Below, piece by piece: positions 13,387 through 21,298 of a stretch of 21,713 nucleotides of DNA (position 1 is the stretch's first letter; every line of letters begins with the position of its first letter). Source of the stretch: an uncultured Elusimicrobium sp. (lineage in GTDB: Bacteria > Elusimicrobiota > Elusimicrobia > Elusimicrobiales > Elusimicrobiaceae); contig CALAFB010000028.1 in NCBI GenBank assembly GCA_937891135.1, positions 1 through 21,713 on the forward strand. Reading direction: 5' to 3'. The notes beneath the pieces were generated by a model. It had not been told where the DNA came from. It did no database searches and saw only the letters and a list, made by a program, of their open reading frames with translations. Position numbers and translations under genes: made by a program.

Positions 13387-14760
13387 ATGACTGCCACTAC
13401 GCAATCCATTAAAAATCCGTTTAAAGATAAAAAACTGGCCCGGCTGCTGTTTAAATTTTCCGCGCCCGCCGTGGCCGGGATGTTTGTCAACGCGCTTTTT
13501 AACATCATCTCCCGCATTTATGTGGGGCAGGACGTCGGCGCGGTGGGCATTGCCGCCATTACGGTTATCTTTCCCATTGGGCTTTTATATATGGGGTTTA
13601 GCGCGCTTATCGGCATTGGCAGTAATGCACTCTTTTCTATCCGCTTGGGCGAAAAACGAAATGATGAGGCCCTGCGCGTACTGGGCAACGGGTTTATTTT
13701 GCTGATTATCGCAGCCGGGCTGGTAACGTCGTTTAGTTATTTATTTTTAGATAAACTGTTAGGATTTTGCGGCGCGGATGAAACCATTTTACCGTATGCA
13801 CACTTATATTCCGTGTGGGTATTCCCGGGGTATTTTTTGTTTGCAATCGGCGCAGGGATGAACCATTTTATCCGCTCGTCCGGCCGCCCGAAAACCGCCA
13901 TGGCTACGCAGTTTATCGGCGCGTTTATTAACTTAATTGCCGCACCGCTGTTTATTTTTAAATTGGGGCTCGGTATTCAAGGGGCCGCCCTGGCTACCGT
14001 GTGCGGACAGGTTATTTCGTTTAGTTGGGTGATGTACTGTTTGACGGGGCACCGTTCTCAATACCGCTTAATGTGGCACAATTTTAAACTTAAACTGCAA
14101 ATTGTGTTAGACGTGTTGGCAATCGGGTTTTCGCAATTTGCATTTCAACTTTCTACGGCTATTCTCAATGTAATTTTAAATCACGCACTTTTAAAGTACG
14201 GCGGCAATTTGGCTATTTCGGCCATGGGCGTGGCGCTTAGCGTAAACACCATTATTATTATGCCCACGTTGGGGATTAGCCAGGGGGCGCAGCCGCTTAT
14301 CGGCTACAACCACGGTGCGCGGAAATTTACCACGGCTATTCATACCCTTAAAATGGCGTTACGCTGGGGGATGTTAGTAACCACGGCGGGATTTATCTTG
14401 CTTGAAATTTTTGCGCGGCCGGTGGCCAGTATTTTTAACGCACAAGACACCGCGCTCATAGATATGGCGGGGCGCGTGATACGCATTGTAAACATTCTCT
14501 TGCCGCTTGTGCCGCTGCAAATGATGGCTACGACGTTCTTCCAGGCCATTAACCAACCGTTAAAAGCCGCGTTTTTAAGTTTATCGCGCCAGATTTTGCT
14601 GGTTATTCCGCTGGTACTGATTTTGCCGTTATTTTGGGGGCTTAACGGAGTATTTTTGGCCCCGGTGGTAGCGGACGGTATTTCTACCTTACTGGCCGTT
14701 TACTTATTAAAACGCTTCTTTAACGCCCACGGTCAAAACGTATTTTTTAAGAAGAAATAA
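13387..14760 (+). CDS. MATE family multidrug/cation antiporter
   Basis: An integral inner-membrane protein of 457 residues with about twelve hydrophobic segments. It belongs to the MATE family, which exports drugs or metabolites in exchange for Na+ or H+. Supporting stretches are the N-terminal FSAPAVAGMFVNALFNIISR with VGQDVGAVGIAAIT, the central FAIGAGMNHFIRSSGRPKTA, and LGISQGAQPLIGYNHGARKF at the start of the second half. The two halves have similar layout, as in the family. Length is normal for bacterial MATE proteins (~450). A short in-frame ATG does not exist upstream; the chosen ATG lacks a Shine-Dalgarno site but has a -10 box 6 nt before it. The gene is monocistronic and convergent with etfA, with a shared hairpin between. 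Substrate cannot be predicted. Confidence 0.93.
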   Translation: MTATTQSIKNPFKDKKLARLLFKFSAPAVAGMFVNALFNIISRIYVGQDVGAVGIAAITVIFPIGLLYMGFSALIGIGSNALFSIRLGEKRNDEALRVLGNGFILLIIAAGLVTSFSYLFLDKLLGFCGADETILPYAHLYSVWVFPGYFLFAIGAGMNHFIRSSGRPKTAMATQFIGAFINLIAAPLFIFKLGLGIQGAALATVCGQVISFSWVMYCLTGHRSQYRLMWHNFKLKLQIVLDVLAIGFSQFAFQLSTAILNVILNHALLKYGGNLAISAMGVALSVNTIIIMPTLGISQGAQPLIGYNHGARKFTTAIHTLKMALRWGMLVTTAGFILLEIFARPVASIFNAQDTALIDMAGRVIRIVNILLPLVPLQMMATTFFQAINQPLKAAFLSLSRQILLVIPLVLILPLFWGLNGVFLAPVVADGISTLLAVYLLKRFFNAHGQNVFFKKK

Positions 14761-14763
14761 ATA

Positions 14764-14795
14764 TCCCCCGGTTTTAGGCCGGGGACTTTAGTTTA
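14764..14795. terminator. Bidirectional terminator between the MATE gene and etfA
   Basis: Stem CCCCGG (14766-14771) with CCGGGG (14779-14784) and a 7-base loop lies in the 49 bp between two convergent genes. The tail is ACTTTAGTTT on the plus strand and GATATTTATTT on the minus strand, both T-rich enough to be usable. Confidence 0.75.
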
Positions 14796-14809
14796 GCAAC
14801 CTATCAAAC

Positions 14810-15805
14810 TCAATGCAGCGCGTCTAACATAGCGGGGATGACGTCGTACAAATCTCCCTCCACCGCAAAATGCGCAGCTTTCATCATGGGGGCATCCGGG
14901 TCTTTGTTAATCGCAACAATTACGTTCGCGCCGCTCATGCCCGCCATGTGCTGAATCTGGCCCGAAATTCCGCACGCAATATAGAGTTTGGGTTTTACGG
15001 TACGGCCCGTTAAACCCACCTGGTAGCGGTAATCAATCCACCCGCTGTCCACCGGCCCGCGGCTTGCCGCCACGGCCCCGCCTAAACGCGCGGCTAATTT
15101 TTCCAAGAGCTTAAATCCCTCTTTTTTGCCCACGCCGCGCCCGCCGGCTACAATCACTTCCGCTTCGGAGAGATCTATTCCCCCCTCTTTGCTTTGGATA
15201 AATTCCACAAACTGGGCTAGCGGAGAAACATATTTTTTGACGTCTACTTTTGTGATGATAATTTCGCCTTTGCGGCCCGGATTAGCGGCCGCTTTTTCAT
15301 ACGCCATGGGGCGCAAGGAGCACATCTCCGGGCGGGTTTTGGCGCACGTAATCGTCGCCATTAAATTGCCGCCAAACGTCGGGCGTGTGGCGTGTAATTG
15401 CCCGTCGGCCGGGTTAATCGTTACGTCGGTAGCGTCGGCCGTTAAGCCCGTCCCCACCAGCACGGCTGTTTTGGCAGAGAGCGAGCGGCCCATATTCGTA
15501 GCCGGGATTAAAAATTTGTTCGGTTTGTACTGCGCCACTAAGTCTGCCAGGACGCGCGCGTACGTATCGTCCATATAATTTTCCAGCGCGGGGTCCTCAC
15601 ACACATACACGATATCGGCCCCATGTTCAATTAAATCCTGCGCGTGGTTTTTAACCTGGCTGCCAAGTAGTACGGCACACAATTTTTCGCCCAGCTCGTC
15701 TGCCAATTTGCGTCCGGCCGTTAACAATTCATACGCAGTAAGGCTTAATTTGCCGCGCTGTACTTGTGCAAAAATCCATACGTTTTTATAGTCTTTTAGA
15801 TTCAT
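14810..15805 (-). CDS. etfA: Electron transfer flavoprotein alpha subunit
   Basis: EtfA binds FAD and forms a heterodimer with EtfB that passes electrons to or from acyl-CoA dehydrogenases. The 331-residue protein has the N-terminal ETF alpha/beta domain (~5-190) with VWIFAQVQRGKLS and TRPTFGGNLMATI. The C-terminal FAD domain carries VAGGRGVGKKEGF, ASRGPVDSGWIDYRYQVG, TGRTVKPKLYIACG and GISGQIQHMAGM, ending with AINKDPDAPMMKAA. It is the last gene of the five-gene operon, 9 nt after etfB with AAGGAAA as ribosome site. The overall style (GW after PVDS, tight linkage to an acyl-CoA dehydrogenase) resembles ETFs of anaerobes, some of which bifurcate electrons between NADH, ferredoxin and enoyl-CoA. 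Bifurcation itself is an inference that would need structural comparison. No ETF-quinone oxidoreductase is nearby. Confidence 0.95.
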   Translation of the reverse strand: MNLKDYKNVWIFAQVQRGKLSLTAYELLTAGRKLADELGEKLCAVLLGSQVKNHAQDLIEHGADIVYVCEDPALENYMDDTYARVLADLVAQYKPNKFLIPATNMGRSLSAKTAVLVGTGLTADATDVTINPADGQLHATRPTFGGNLMATITCAKTRPEMCSLRPMAYEKAAANPGRKGEIIITKVDVKKYVSPLAQFVEFIQSKEGGIDLSEAEVIVAGGRGVGKKEGFKLLEKLAARLGGAVAASRGPVDSGWIDYRYQVGLTGRTVKPKLYIACGISGQIQHMAGMSGANVIVAINKDPDAPMMKAAHFAVEGDLYDVIPAMLDALH

Positions 15806-15814
15806 AAAATTTCC

Positions 15815-16615
15815 TTAAATATAGTTATTTTCTTTTAACAGTTCCACCAATTTTGCGGCTTTTTCTTTGCCGTTTTGCCCTTCCACCACCGTCGCATTTA
15901 CTTCACGCTTGGGCACGAAGGATTTTACTACGCGCGTGGGGCAGTTGTTAATGCCCAGCATGGTTTTATCGGCTTGCACGTCGTCGGCGGTCCAGACAGT
16001 TACCGGCGCACGCTTGGCAAGCATACGGCCTTTTACGCTGCGTACACGCGGCTTGTTAATTTCTTTAACAACAGAAAGCACACACGGAAATTGTAGTTCT
16101 ACTATTTCGCTGCCGTCCTCGGTTAAGCGTTCTACCACAATGGATTTTTCATTTACGCGCACGACTTTTTTGACAAACGCCGCATTCGGGATTTTCAGCC
16201 ACGCCGAAATTTGCGGGCCGATGTGCCCGGTATCGCTATCGTTAGTTTGTTTGCCGCAAATAATCAAATCCACTTTTTGCAAACTGCTAATTTTTTCAAT
16301 CCCTTTAGACAGCGCGTACGACGTGGACCACGTGTCGGACCCGGCAAACGCCCGGTCCCCCAGTTGAAAAACTTCGTCAGCACCGCGGGCAATACTGTCG
16401 CGCAAAACGGCCTCGGCCTGCGGCGGCCCCATGGTAATGACAGACACTTTTCCGCCTACTTGTTCTTTTAAGGTAACGGCTTCTTCTAACGCAAATTCAT
16501 CAAACGGGTTCATGGCACTTTCGGTGCCGGAGCGCACAAGACACCCGGTCGCGGGGTCAATTTTTACGTTATCTGACTTAGGGGTTTGCTTAACGCAAGA
16601 TACAATATGCAGCAT
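15815..16615 (-). CDS. etfB: Electron transfer flavoprotein beta subunit
   Basis: EtfB is the 266-residue partner of EtfA and binds AMP or, in bifurcating forms, FAD and NADH. Diagnostic features are the N-terminal IVSCVKQTPKSDNVKIDP, MNPFDEFALEEAV (the hallmark D/E-rich helix), VITMGPPQAEAVLRDSIARG with ADEVFQLGDRAFAGSDT, LIICGKQTNDSDTGHIGPQ and, near the C-terminus, VVKEINKPRVRSVKGRMLA. ATG overlaps the TAA of the acyl-CoA dehydrogenase gene by one base (TAATG), with GGAG upstream inside that gene, so translation is coupled. Length and motif order are normal. The order dehydrogenase-etfB-etfA is the one seen in butyryl-CoA and caffeyl-CoA reductase operons of anaerobes. Confidence 0.95.
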   Translation of the reverse strand: MLHIVSCVKQTPKSDNVKIDPATGCLVRSGTESAMNPFDEFALEEAVTLKEQVGGKVSVITMGPPQAEAVLRDSIARGADEVFQLGDRAFAGSDTWSTSYALSKGIEKISSLQKVDLIICGKQTNDSDTGHIGPQISAWLKIPNAAFVKKVVRVNEKSIVVERLTEDGSEIVELQFPCVLSVVKEINKPRVRSVKGRMLAKRAPVTVWTADDVQADKTMLGINNCPTRVVKSFVPKREVNATVVEGQNGKEKAAKLVELLKENNYI

Positions 16616-17847
16616 TATTCGTCTCCTTTGGCGGCGTATTCTTTGATAAGGGCCGTTAAAATCTCGTTCTTTTGGATATGCACGGTGCCTTCGTAAATTT
16701 GCGTAATTTTGGCATCCCGCATGTATTTTTCCAGCGGAAAATCACGCATATACGCAATTCCGCCGCACAGCGTTACACATTCGTCCGCTACTTCCATAGC
16801 GACGTTGGAACAAAATAGTTTGGCCTCCGCGCTGTATTTGGTCCAACGCCCGCCTTTTAATTTTTTAAGTTCGTCGTGCACAGTAGTACCGTTTTCAAGC
16901 GCATTTTTGACAGCCGGCAGATATTCCTCGTCCATACGGTGCGTTAAATTATATACGAGTGCACGCCCGGCTTCGGTCTTGGCGGCCAGTTCAGCTACTT
17001 TATGGCCTAATGCCTGAAACGTGATAATCGGCTGCCCAAATTGTTTGCGCGTGCGTAAATACGGAATCGTGGTATCCAGCGCACCTTGCGCGATACCAAC
17101 TGCCTGCGCGGCAACACCGGGGCGGGAATAATCTAAGGTTTCTTGCAAGTACAAAAGCCCGCGTCCTTCGCTGCCCAGCAGATTGTCTTTCGGCACGCGT
17201 ACGTTTTCAAAAATCAGTTCATACGTCGGGTTAGAGCGGATGCCCATTTTTTCTTCTTTTTTGCCGAAGGAAAAACCCGGCGTACCTTTTTCAATTACCA
17301 AAAGCGAAATGCCGCGCGGACCACGGGCCGGATTGGTATTAACAGCCACGGTGTAAAAATCGGCTTCTTTCCCGGTGGAAATAAAGTGTTTGGTTCCGTT
17401 TACCACGTAAAAATCGCCGTCTTTCATGGCAGTAGTTTTCAGAGCCGTAGCGTCGGACCCGGCTTCAGGTTCGGTTAACGCAAACGCCCAGAGTTTTTTG
17501 CCGCTGGCTAGGTCCGGGCACCATTTTGCGCGCTGCTCTTTCGTAGCCGCCAAAAACATTGGGATGGCCCCCAACGCAGACGTTCCCGGCGTTAAGGCAA
17601 GCCCTGCACACGCGCGGGAAAGTTCCTCAAACGCCATCGCTAAACACGTAATTCCACCGCCTAAACCGCCGTACTCCTCAGGCAGCCACAATCCGAACAT
17701 ACCGGATTTGCGGTATTCCTCATACATTTCTTTGGAAAATTCTTCTTTGGCGTCCATTTCGGCGCGTAAAGGTTTTAATTTTTTTTGGGCCAGTTCGCGC
17801 GTGGTGTTAAGCACTTCCTGTTCCATTTCATTGATTGCGTAATCCAT
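16615..17847 (-). CDS. Acyl-CoA dehydrogenase (ETF-linked)
   Basis: A FAD-dependent acyl-CoA dehydrogenase or enoyl-CoA reductase of 410 residues, cytoplasmic. Visible family features are the N-terminal helical domain with YRKSGMFGLWLPEEYGGLGG, the FAD/substrate loop FALTEPEAGSDATALKTTA, NGTKHFISTGKEADFY, the YSRPGVAAQAVGIAQGALD helix, RKQFGQPI and C-terminal QIYEGTVHIQK with the catalytic-base Glu386 in place. It has a modest extra segment (~300-335, basic and hydrophilic) between the usual AQTEAGRALVYN-like helix and the CSNVAMEVADECVTLCGG stretch. It is coupled on both sides by TAATG overlaps: with the glycosyltransferase upstream and etfB downstream. Substrate is unknown; no thiolase, crotonase or hydroxyacyl-CoA dehydrogenase is in the window, so a reductive role as electron sink is as likely as beta-oxidation. 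Confidence 0.93.
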   Translation of the reverse strand: MDYAINEMEQEVLNTTRELAQKKLKPLRAEMDAKEEFSKEMYEEYRKSGMFGLWLPEEYGGLGGGITCLAMAFEELSRACAGLALTPGTSALGAIPMFLAATKEQRAKWCPDLASGKKLWAFALTEPEAGSDATALKTTAMKDGDFYVVNGTKHFISTGKEADFYTVAVNTNPARGPRGISLLVIEKGTPGFSFGKKEEKMGIRSNPTYELIFENVRVPKDNLLGSEGRGLLYLQETLDYSRPGVAAQAVGIAQGALDTTIPYLRTRKQFGQPIITFQALGHKVAELAAKTEAGRALVYNLTHRMDEEYLPAVKNALENGTTVHDELKKLKGGRWTKYSAEAKLFCSNVAMEVADECVTLCGGIAYMRDFPLEKYMRDAKITQIYEGTVHIQKNEILTALIKEYAAKGDE

Positions 17848-19082
17848 TAGTTAACTCCCTGTTTGGTAGGTTTCTGAAAATGTTTTTTCCGGCGGAAGAA
17901 ACGCCGTTTCCCGCCGTTCTTTTTAGTAGGCGGCACTAAACTGCGGTACAACCGCTCTTGCTTTTTAACCATCGTAGCGGCGGTAAATTCGGCGAAGTCC
18001 CGCCGGTCTATATTGGCTTCAAACCGCTCGCGTAGTTGCGTATGGCGCAACAGTATTTTTAATTTATCGGCGAAGGTGTTAATGTCGCTAGGTGCAACCA
18101 GAAAACCGGTTTTATGATTAGAAATTACTTCACTAATACCGTCCACGTCATAGCATACTGCCGGCAAACGCATAGACATGGCTTCTAACAAAGACATCGG
18201 CAACCCTTCGCGTAGCGAAACGCTGGCGTACACGTCGCTAATGGCTAATAGTTCCAGCGCATCATTACGCCACCCGGGAAACAAAACCTGCTTTTCAATA
18301 TTTAGGTTTTTAACGAGCGTAGTTACTTGGTCTTTCAAGGGGCCGTCCCCCGTGAAAATAAAATAAACATTTTTCATCTGCTGCAGCACTTTATAAGCCG
18401 CAAATACAAAATGGAGCGGATTTTTAAGCGGCTTACAGTTGGCAAGTGCCAAAACAACTTTAGCATTGGCCGGAATGTTTAAAGAGGCTTTTTTGGCAAC
18501 CGGGTCAAACTTTAACGGCAAAATCGGGTTAAAATTGACCCCGGCGCGGATAATCTCCGTACGCACGCCTTTACCAATCCCCAATTCTTTGGCTTCGGTG
18601 GCGTTTTTGCGCGAAACAAAAACCAGCACATCTGTAAATTTAGCGCAGGTTTTTTCTACCCATACAAAAAACTTAAAATGTTTTTTCCCCTGTTCTTTGG
18701 CAAAACCAAGCCCGTGAAACGTATGCACCACCTTGGCTTTAGGATAAAAAACCCGCGCGGCCAGACGGCCTAAAATACCTGCTTTGGGTGCGTTGGTATG
18801 GACAATATCCGGCCGTACTTTCCATAAAATAGTCCCCATTTGGATAAACGCCACCAAATCATGTAAACAGTATTTGGCTTTAACGTCGTGCTTTAAGGCG
18901 CGAATAAAAAATAAGTGGTCGGGATCCCCTTTAAATTTGCCGTCCAAACGGCCCCCGGGTCCGGTCGCTAGATATGTATCAAACTGTTGTTTGTTAATGG
19001 TTTTCATCGTGGTTAGCACGCTGGCCTGCGCGCCGCCTTGGTCCAACCGGGTAATAAAGTATAAGATTTTTGTTTTTTCCAT
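17847..19082 (-). CDS. GT4-type (GT-B fold) glycosyltransferase
   Basis: A retaining glycosyltransferase of 411 residues, probably acting at the cytoplasmic face of the inner membrane on LPS, capsule or another glycan. The N-terminal domain shows ITRLDQGGAQASVLTTM, HTNAPKAGILGRLAAR and VVHTFHGLGF. The C-terminal nucleotide-sugar domain has VVLALANCKPLKNPL, FIFTGDGPLKDQ, FPGWRNDALELLAISDVYA and the EX7E motif (Glu292-GLPMSLL-Glu300). The tail (~385-411) is strongly basic (KKNGGKRRFFRRKKHF), likely for membrane association. The start codon overlaps the stop of the SpoIID-like gene and its stop overlaps the dehydrogenase start, both as TAATG. The acceptor cannot be predicted. It lies away from hldE/kdsB in this window. 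Confidence 0.92.
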   Translation of the reverse strand: MEKTKILYFITRLDQGGAQASVLTTMKTINKQQFDTYLATGPGGRLDGKFKGDPDHLFFIRALKHDVKAKYCLHDLVAFIQMGTILWKVRPDIVHTNAPKAGILGRLAARVFYPKAKVVHTFHGLGFAKEQGKKHFKFFVWVEKTCAKFTDVLVFVSRKNATEAKELGIGKGVRTEIIRAGVNFNPILPLKFDPVAKKASLNIPANAKVVLALANCKPLKNPLHFVFAAYKVLQQMKNVYFIFTGDGPLKDQVTTLVKNLNIEKQVLFPGWRNDALELLAISDVYASVSLREGLPMSLLEAMSMRLPAVCYDVDGISEVISNHKTGFLVAPSDINTFADKLKILLRHTQLRERFEANIDRRDFAEFTAATMVKKQERLYRSLVPPTKKNGGKRRFFRRKKHFQKPTKQGVN

Positions 19083-21223
19083 TAGTGAACCGTCCCTGTG
19101 GTAGTATCTAAAATGCGTGCTTCGGGGAAATAGTATTTAATGATGCCCTGATAATCGCGCCCTTGTTTAGCAAGTCCTTCCGCGCCGCGTAAACACAACC
19201 CTTCGCCCAGGCCGGTATCGTACCCGCGCACAAGCACCTGTGAAATGCGGTTTCCCTTATACAACGGAACCAGGTCAAAAAAGTTGGAGCGCAGGGTCCC
19301 CGCGCTTAAAATGAACAAAATTTCTTGCGGGTCCGTGGCTTCGTAATCGGCCTTGGAACCTTCAAAGCGCATGGATAAAATACGTCCGTTGGGTGAAATA
19401 CGCGTGGGCGTCATGGCCCGCAATTTACCAATGGGCGTAATATACGAAACGCGCCGTTCAATATCTTTGCCTTCCAGCCAATAAATCCACTTAATGCCGG
19501 CCCATTTTGTGGGGTCCTGCGGACGGGAAACAAGATCCGCCGGCGGATTAGAAAGTAAATATTTACTGACGTTAGCCGGCGAAAACTGATAAGCGGGTTT
19601 GTCTTGCGTATTCAAAATTTTATTCGCCGTTACTACCCCGCAATTTTGGTACGCCCCGGCGGCGGCCTCGGTCAACCGGGCTTGCGTGGTTTGGCGGGAG
19701 GCATCTAACAACGTTTTAAAAATTAAGTTAATGCCTTTAAAGTGGAATTGTTCGTCGTTATCGGTAATATGGTACGGTTGGTCTTTATTTTCCGCTACGG
19801 CTTGCAACAGAGCCGAACGCAAGACCACCGCCAAGGCCTCTAACGCCGGTTCCTGCGTCATATCTTGCACGCGGGAGGCTAAGAGCGCAGGCACTAAATC
19901 TTCGCTATATACTTCGTTCACAAGTTTAAATCCCGCCTTGGTAGGAAGGACCACTAAACTGCCTTTGAGTTCCTTATCGCTTAAATCCGCCGCAAAAATA
20001 TTTTGGGCGCGGGCACTTTTAACCAGTAATGTTTTATCCACATTCGTCAATTTCAGCGTGAACGGACGCAAGGCCGAAAATTCCACTTGTCCGCGGGAAT
20101 TTTTAAAATCCACGCCGCCGGTTTCCGGGTTAAATTCAATGTGTTTTTCAATGTAAGAGGGTACTTTTAAAATTTCGCCGCGGGCGTCGTCAGAAATGGT
20201 AAACGTGCCCGCCGCCATGACGGAAATTTGCTGCAATTCTTGCGGAACTTGGCGGTGATTGGCATACAACGCCATTTTAACCAGCGGGGAGGGAACAGAT
20301 TTCATCTCATGCACGATAGGCTGCTCTAAACGCAAGTAAAATAAATAATCAATACTTTTGGAGCCAAAATCTTCGGCGTAAGTACGGATTTTATCTGCCA
20401 ACTCCTCGTTTTGCGGGTCCAAACTATACAAGGTAGCATAGTATTGCCAGGAGCGGAGTTTGTCTTTATCTTTTTCGGACAGTTTGGCAAACAGTTCGGC
20501 TGCGGCGTAGTTTTTTTCGTCGTGGGCTAAGGATTGTTGTAAAAACACCGGGGCCATTTTACGCGCGGCTTTGGTTTCGGACGCAATCCGCCCCAACATA
20601 TAAGACACAAATGAAATAGCATACGGGTTGGACACATACAAATATTGTAATTGTTCGGCCGCTTTGTCTTTATGCCCCGATAAATAAAATGCCAGGGCCC
20701 CGCCCAATTTAGCCGAAAACACATATTCCAAATCCGCCGATAAATAGAGCAGGTGGTCAAAGGTTTCACGCGCTTTTTTGTACTTGCCGGCCGACAGTAA
20801 AATCCATCCGCGGGTCAGTTCGGTAAATGGGTCGGTAGGGTTTAATTGGCTGGCTTTGTCTATATGGGAAAGGGCTTGTTTTACTAGCCCGCGCTGCAAA
20901 GATAAAACGGCCAGTTCCAAATTGGCGGCGGCGGCCAGTTTCGTGTCCGGCGCATTTTCAAAGGTTTTAAAGGTAAAATAGCAATCTTCTTCGCCCTGTA
21001 CGCACGCTTGGGCGGCCTGGGCAATTTCCGGCGGGAGGGAATAATCCAGCACGGTTTTATGCAAAAGGGTTTCGTTAAGTTTACTGTCCAAATGTTTAGC
21101 CGCTAACGACGATTTACTAACCGTAGGCACAGCGGGCTCTGCCGGAGAATCCGGCGCGGGCACTTCCTGCGCGCCCAGCGGCCAAGCAGCCCCAAAAAAC
21201 AGTATAAGAAGATATTTCTTCAT
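19082..21223 (-). CDS. Secreted TPR protein with degenerate SpoIID/LytB-like domain
   Basis: A 713-residue exported protein. The signal peptide is MKKYLLILFFGAAWPLGAQE, followed by a Pro/Ala-rich linker (~20-35). Helical TPR-like repeats occupy ~95-290 (for example ALSHIDKASQLNPTDPFTEL and KYKKARETFDHLLY). The C-terminal ~340-705 resembles SpoIID/LytB, the amidase-enhancer/peptidoglycan transglycosylase family: LVNEVYSEDLVPALLASRVQ, EALAVVLRSALLQAVAENK and a terminal RGYDTGLGEGLCLRGAEGLA then YYFPEARI. Where active SpoIID has a catalytic Glu (GVVASEMP-like), this has Arg451. The GHGVGMSQ-like motif near the end is changed to DTGLGEGL. It is therefore probably non-catalytic, perhaps a glycan-strand or protein scaffold. 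First gene of the operon; the ATG lacks a ribosome site and follows an extended -10 box by 6 nt. The domain call is from motif comparison by eye. Confidence 0.75.
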   Translation of the reverse strand: MKKYLLILFFGAAWPLGAQEVPAPDSPAEPAVPTVSKSSLAAKHLDSKLNETLLHKTVLDYSLPPEIAQAAQACVQGEEDCYFTFKTFENAPDTKLAAAANLELAVLSLQRGLVKQALSHIDKASQLNPTDPFTELTRGWILLSAGKYKKARETFDHLLYLSADLEYVFSAKLGGALAFYLSGHKDKAAEQLQYLYVSNPYAISFVSYMLGRIASETKAARKMAPVFLQQSLAHDEKNYAAAELFAKLSEKDKDKLRSWQYYATLYSLDPQNEELADKIRTYAEDFGSKSIDYLFYLRLEQPIVHEMKSVPSPLVKMALYANHRQVPQELQQISVMAAGTFTISDDARGEILKVPSYIEKHIEFNPETGGVDFKNSRGQVEFSALRPFTLKLTNVDKTLLVKSARAQNIFAADLSDKELKGSLVVLPTKAGFKLVNEVYSEDLVPALLASRVQDMTQEPALEALAVVLRSALLQAVAENKDQPYHITDNDEQFHFKGINLIFKTLLDASRQTTQARLTEAAAGAYQNCGVVTANKILNTQDKPAYQFSPANVSKYLLSNPPADLVSRPQDPTKWAGIKWIYWLEGKDIERRVSYITPIGKLRAMTPTRISPNGRILSMRFEGSKADYEATDPQEILFILSAGTLRSNFFDLVPLYKGNRISQVLVRGYDTGLGEGLCLRGAEGLAKQGRDYQGIIKYYFPEARILDTTTGTVH

Positions 21224-21229
21224 ATACTA

Positions 21230-21238
21230 ATTATAGCA
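21230..21238 (-). promoter_or_regulatory. Extended -10 promoter of the TPR/SpoIID-GT-ETF operon, leaderless arrangement
   Basis: Minus-strand TGC-TATAAT is a perfect extended -10, 6 nt before ATG 21223. No Shine-Dalgarno sequence precedes the ATG. A start 6-7 nt after the -10 would coincide with the start codon. No clear -35 is seen. Confidence 0.6.
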
Positions 21239-21261
21239 AAATTGAACGGTTGAAAGGAGAG

Positions 21262-21290
21262 AAAACGCCCGGGAGAAAAATCCCCCGGGT
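21262..21290 (-). terminator. Terminator of pilin 3
   Basis: Stem CCCGGG (21284-21289) with CCCGGG (21268-21273), a 10-base loop, then CGTTTTCTCTCCTTT on the minus strand. It lies ~10 nt after the pilin 3 stop codon and upstream of the operon promoter, separating the two units. Confidence 0.75.
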
Positions 21291-21298
21291 ATCCTGCA

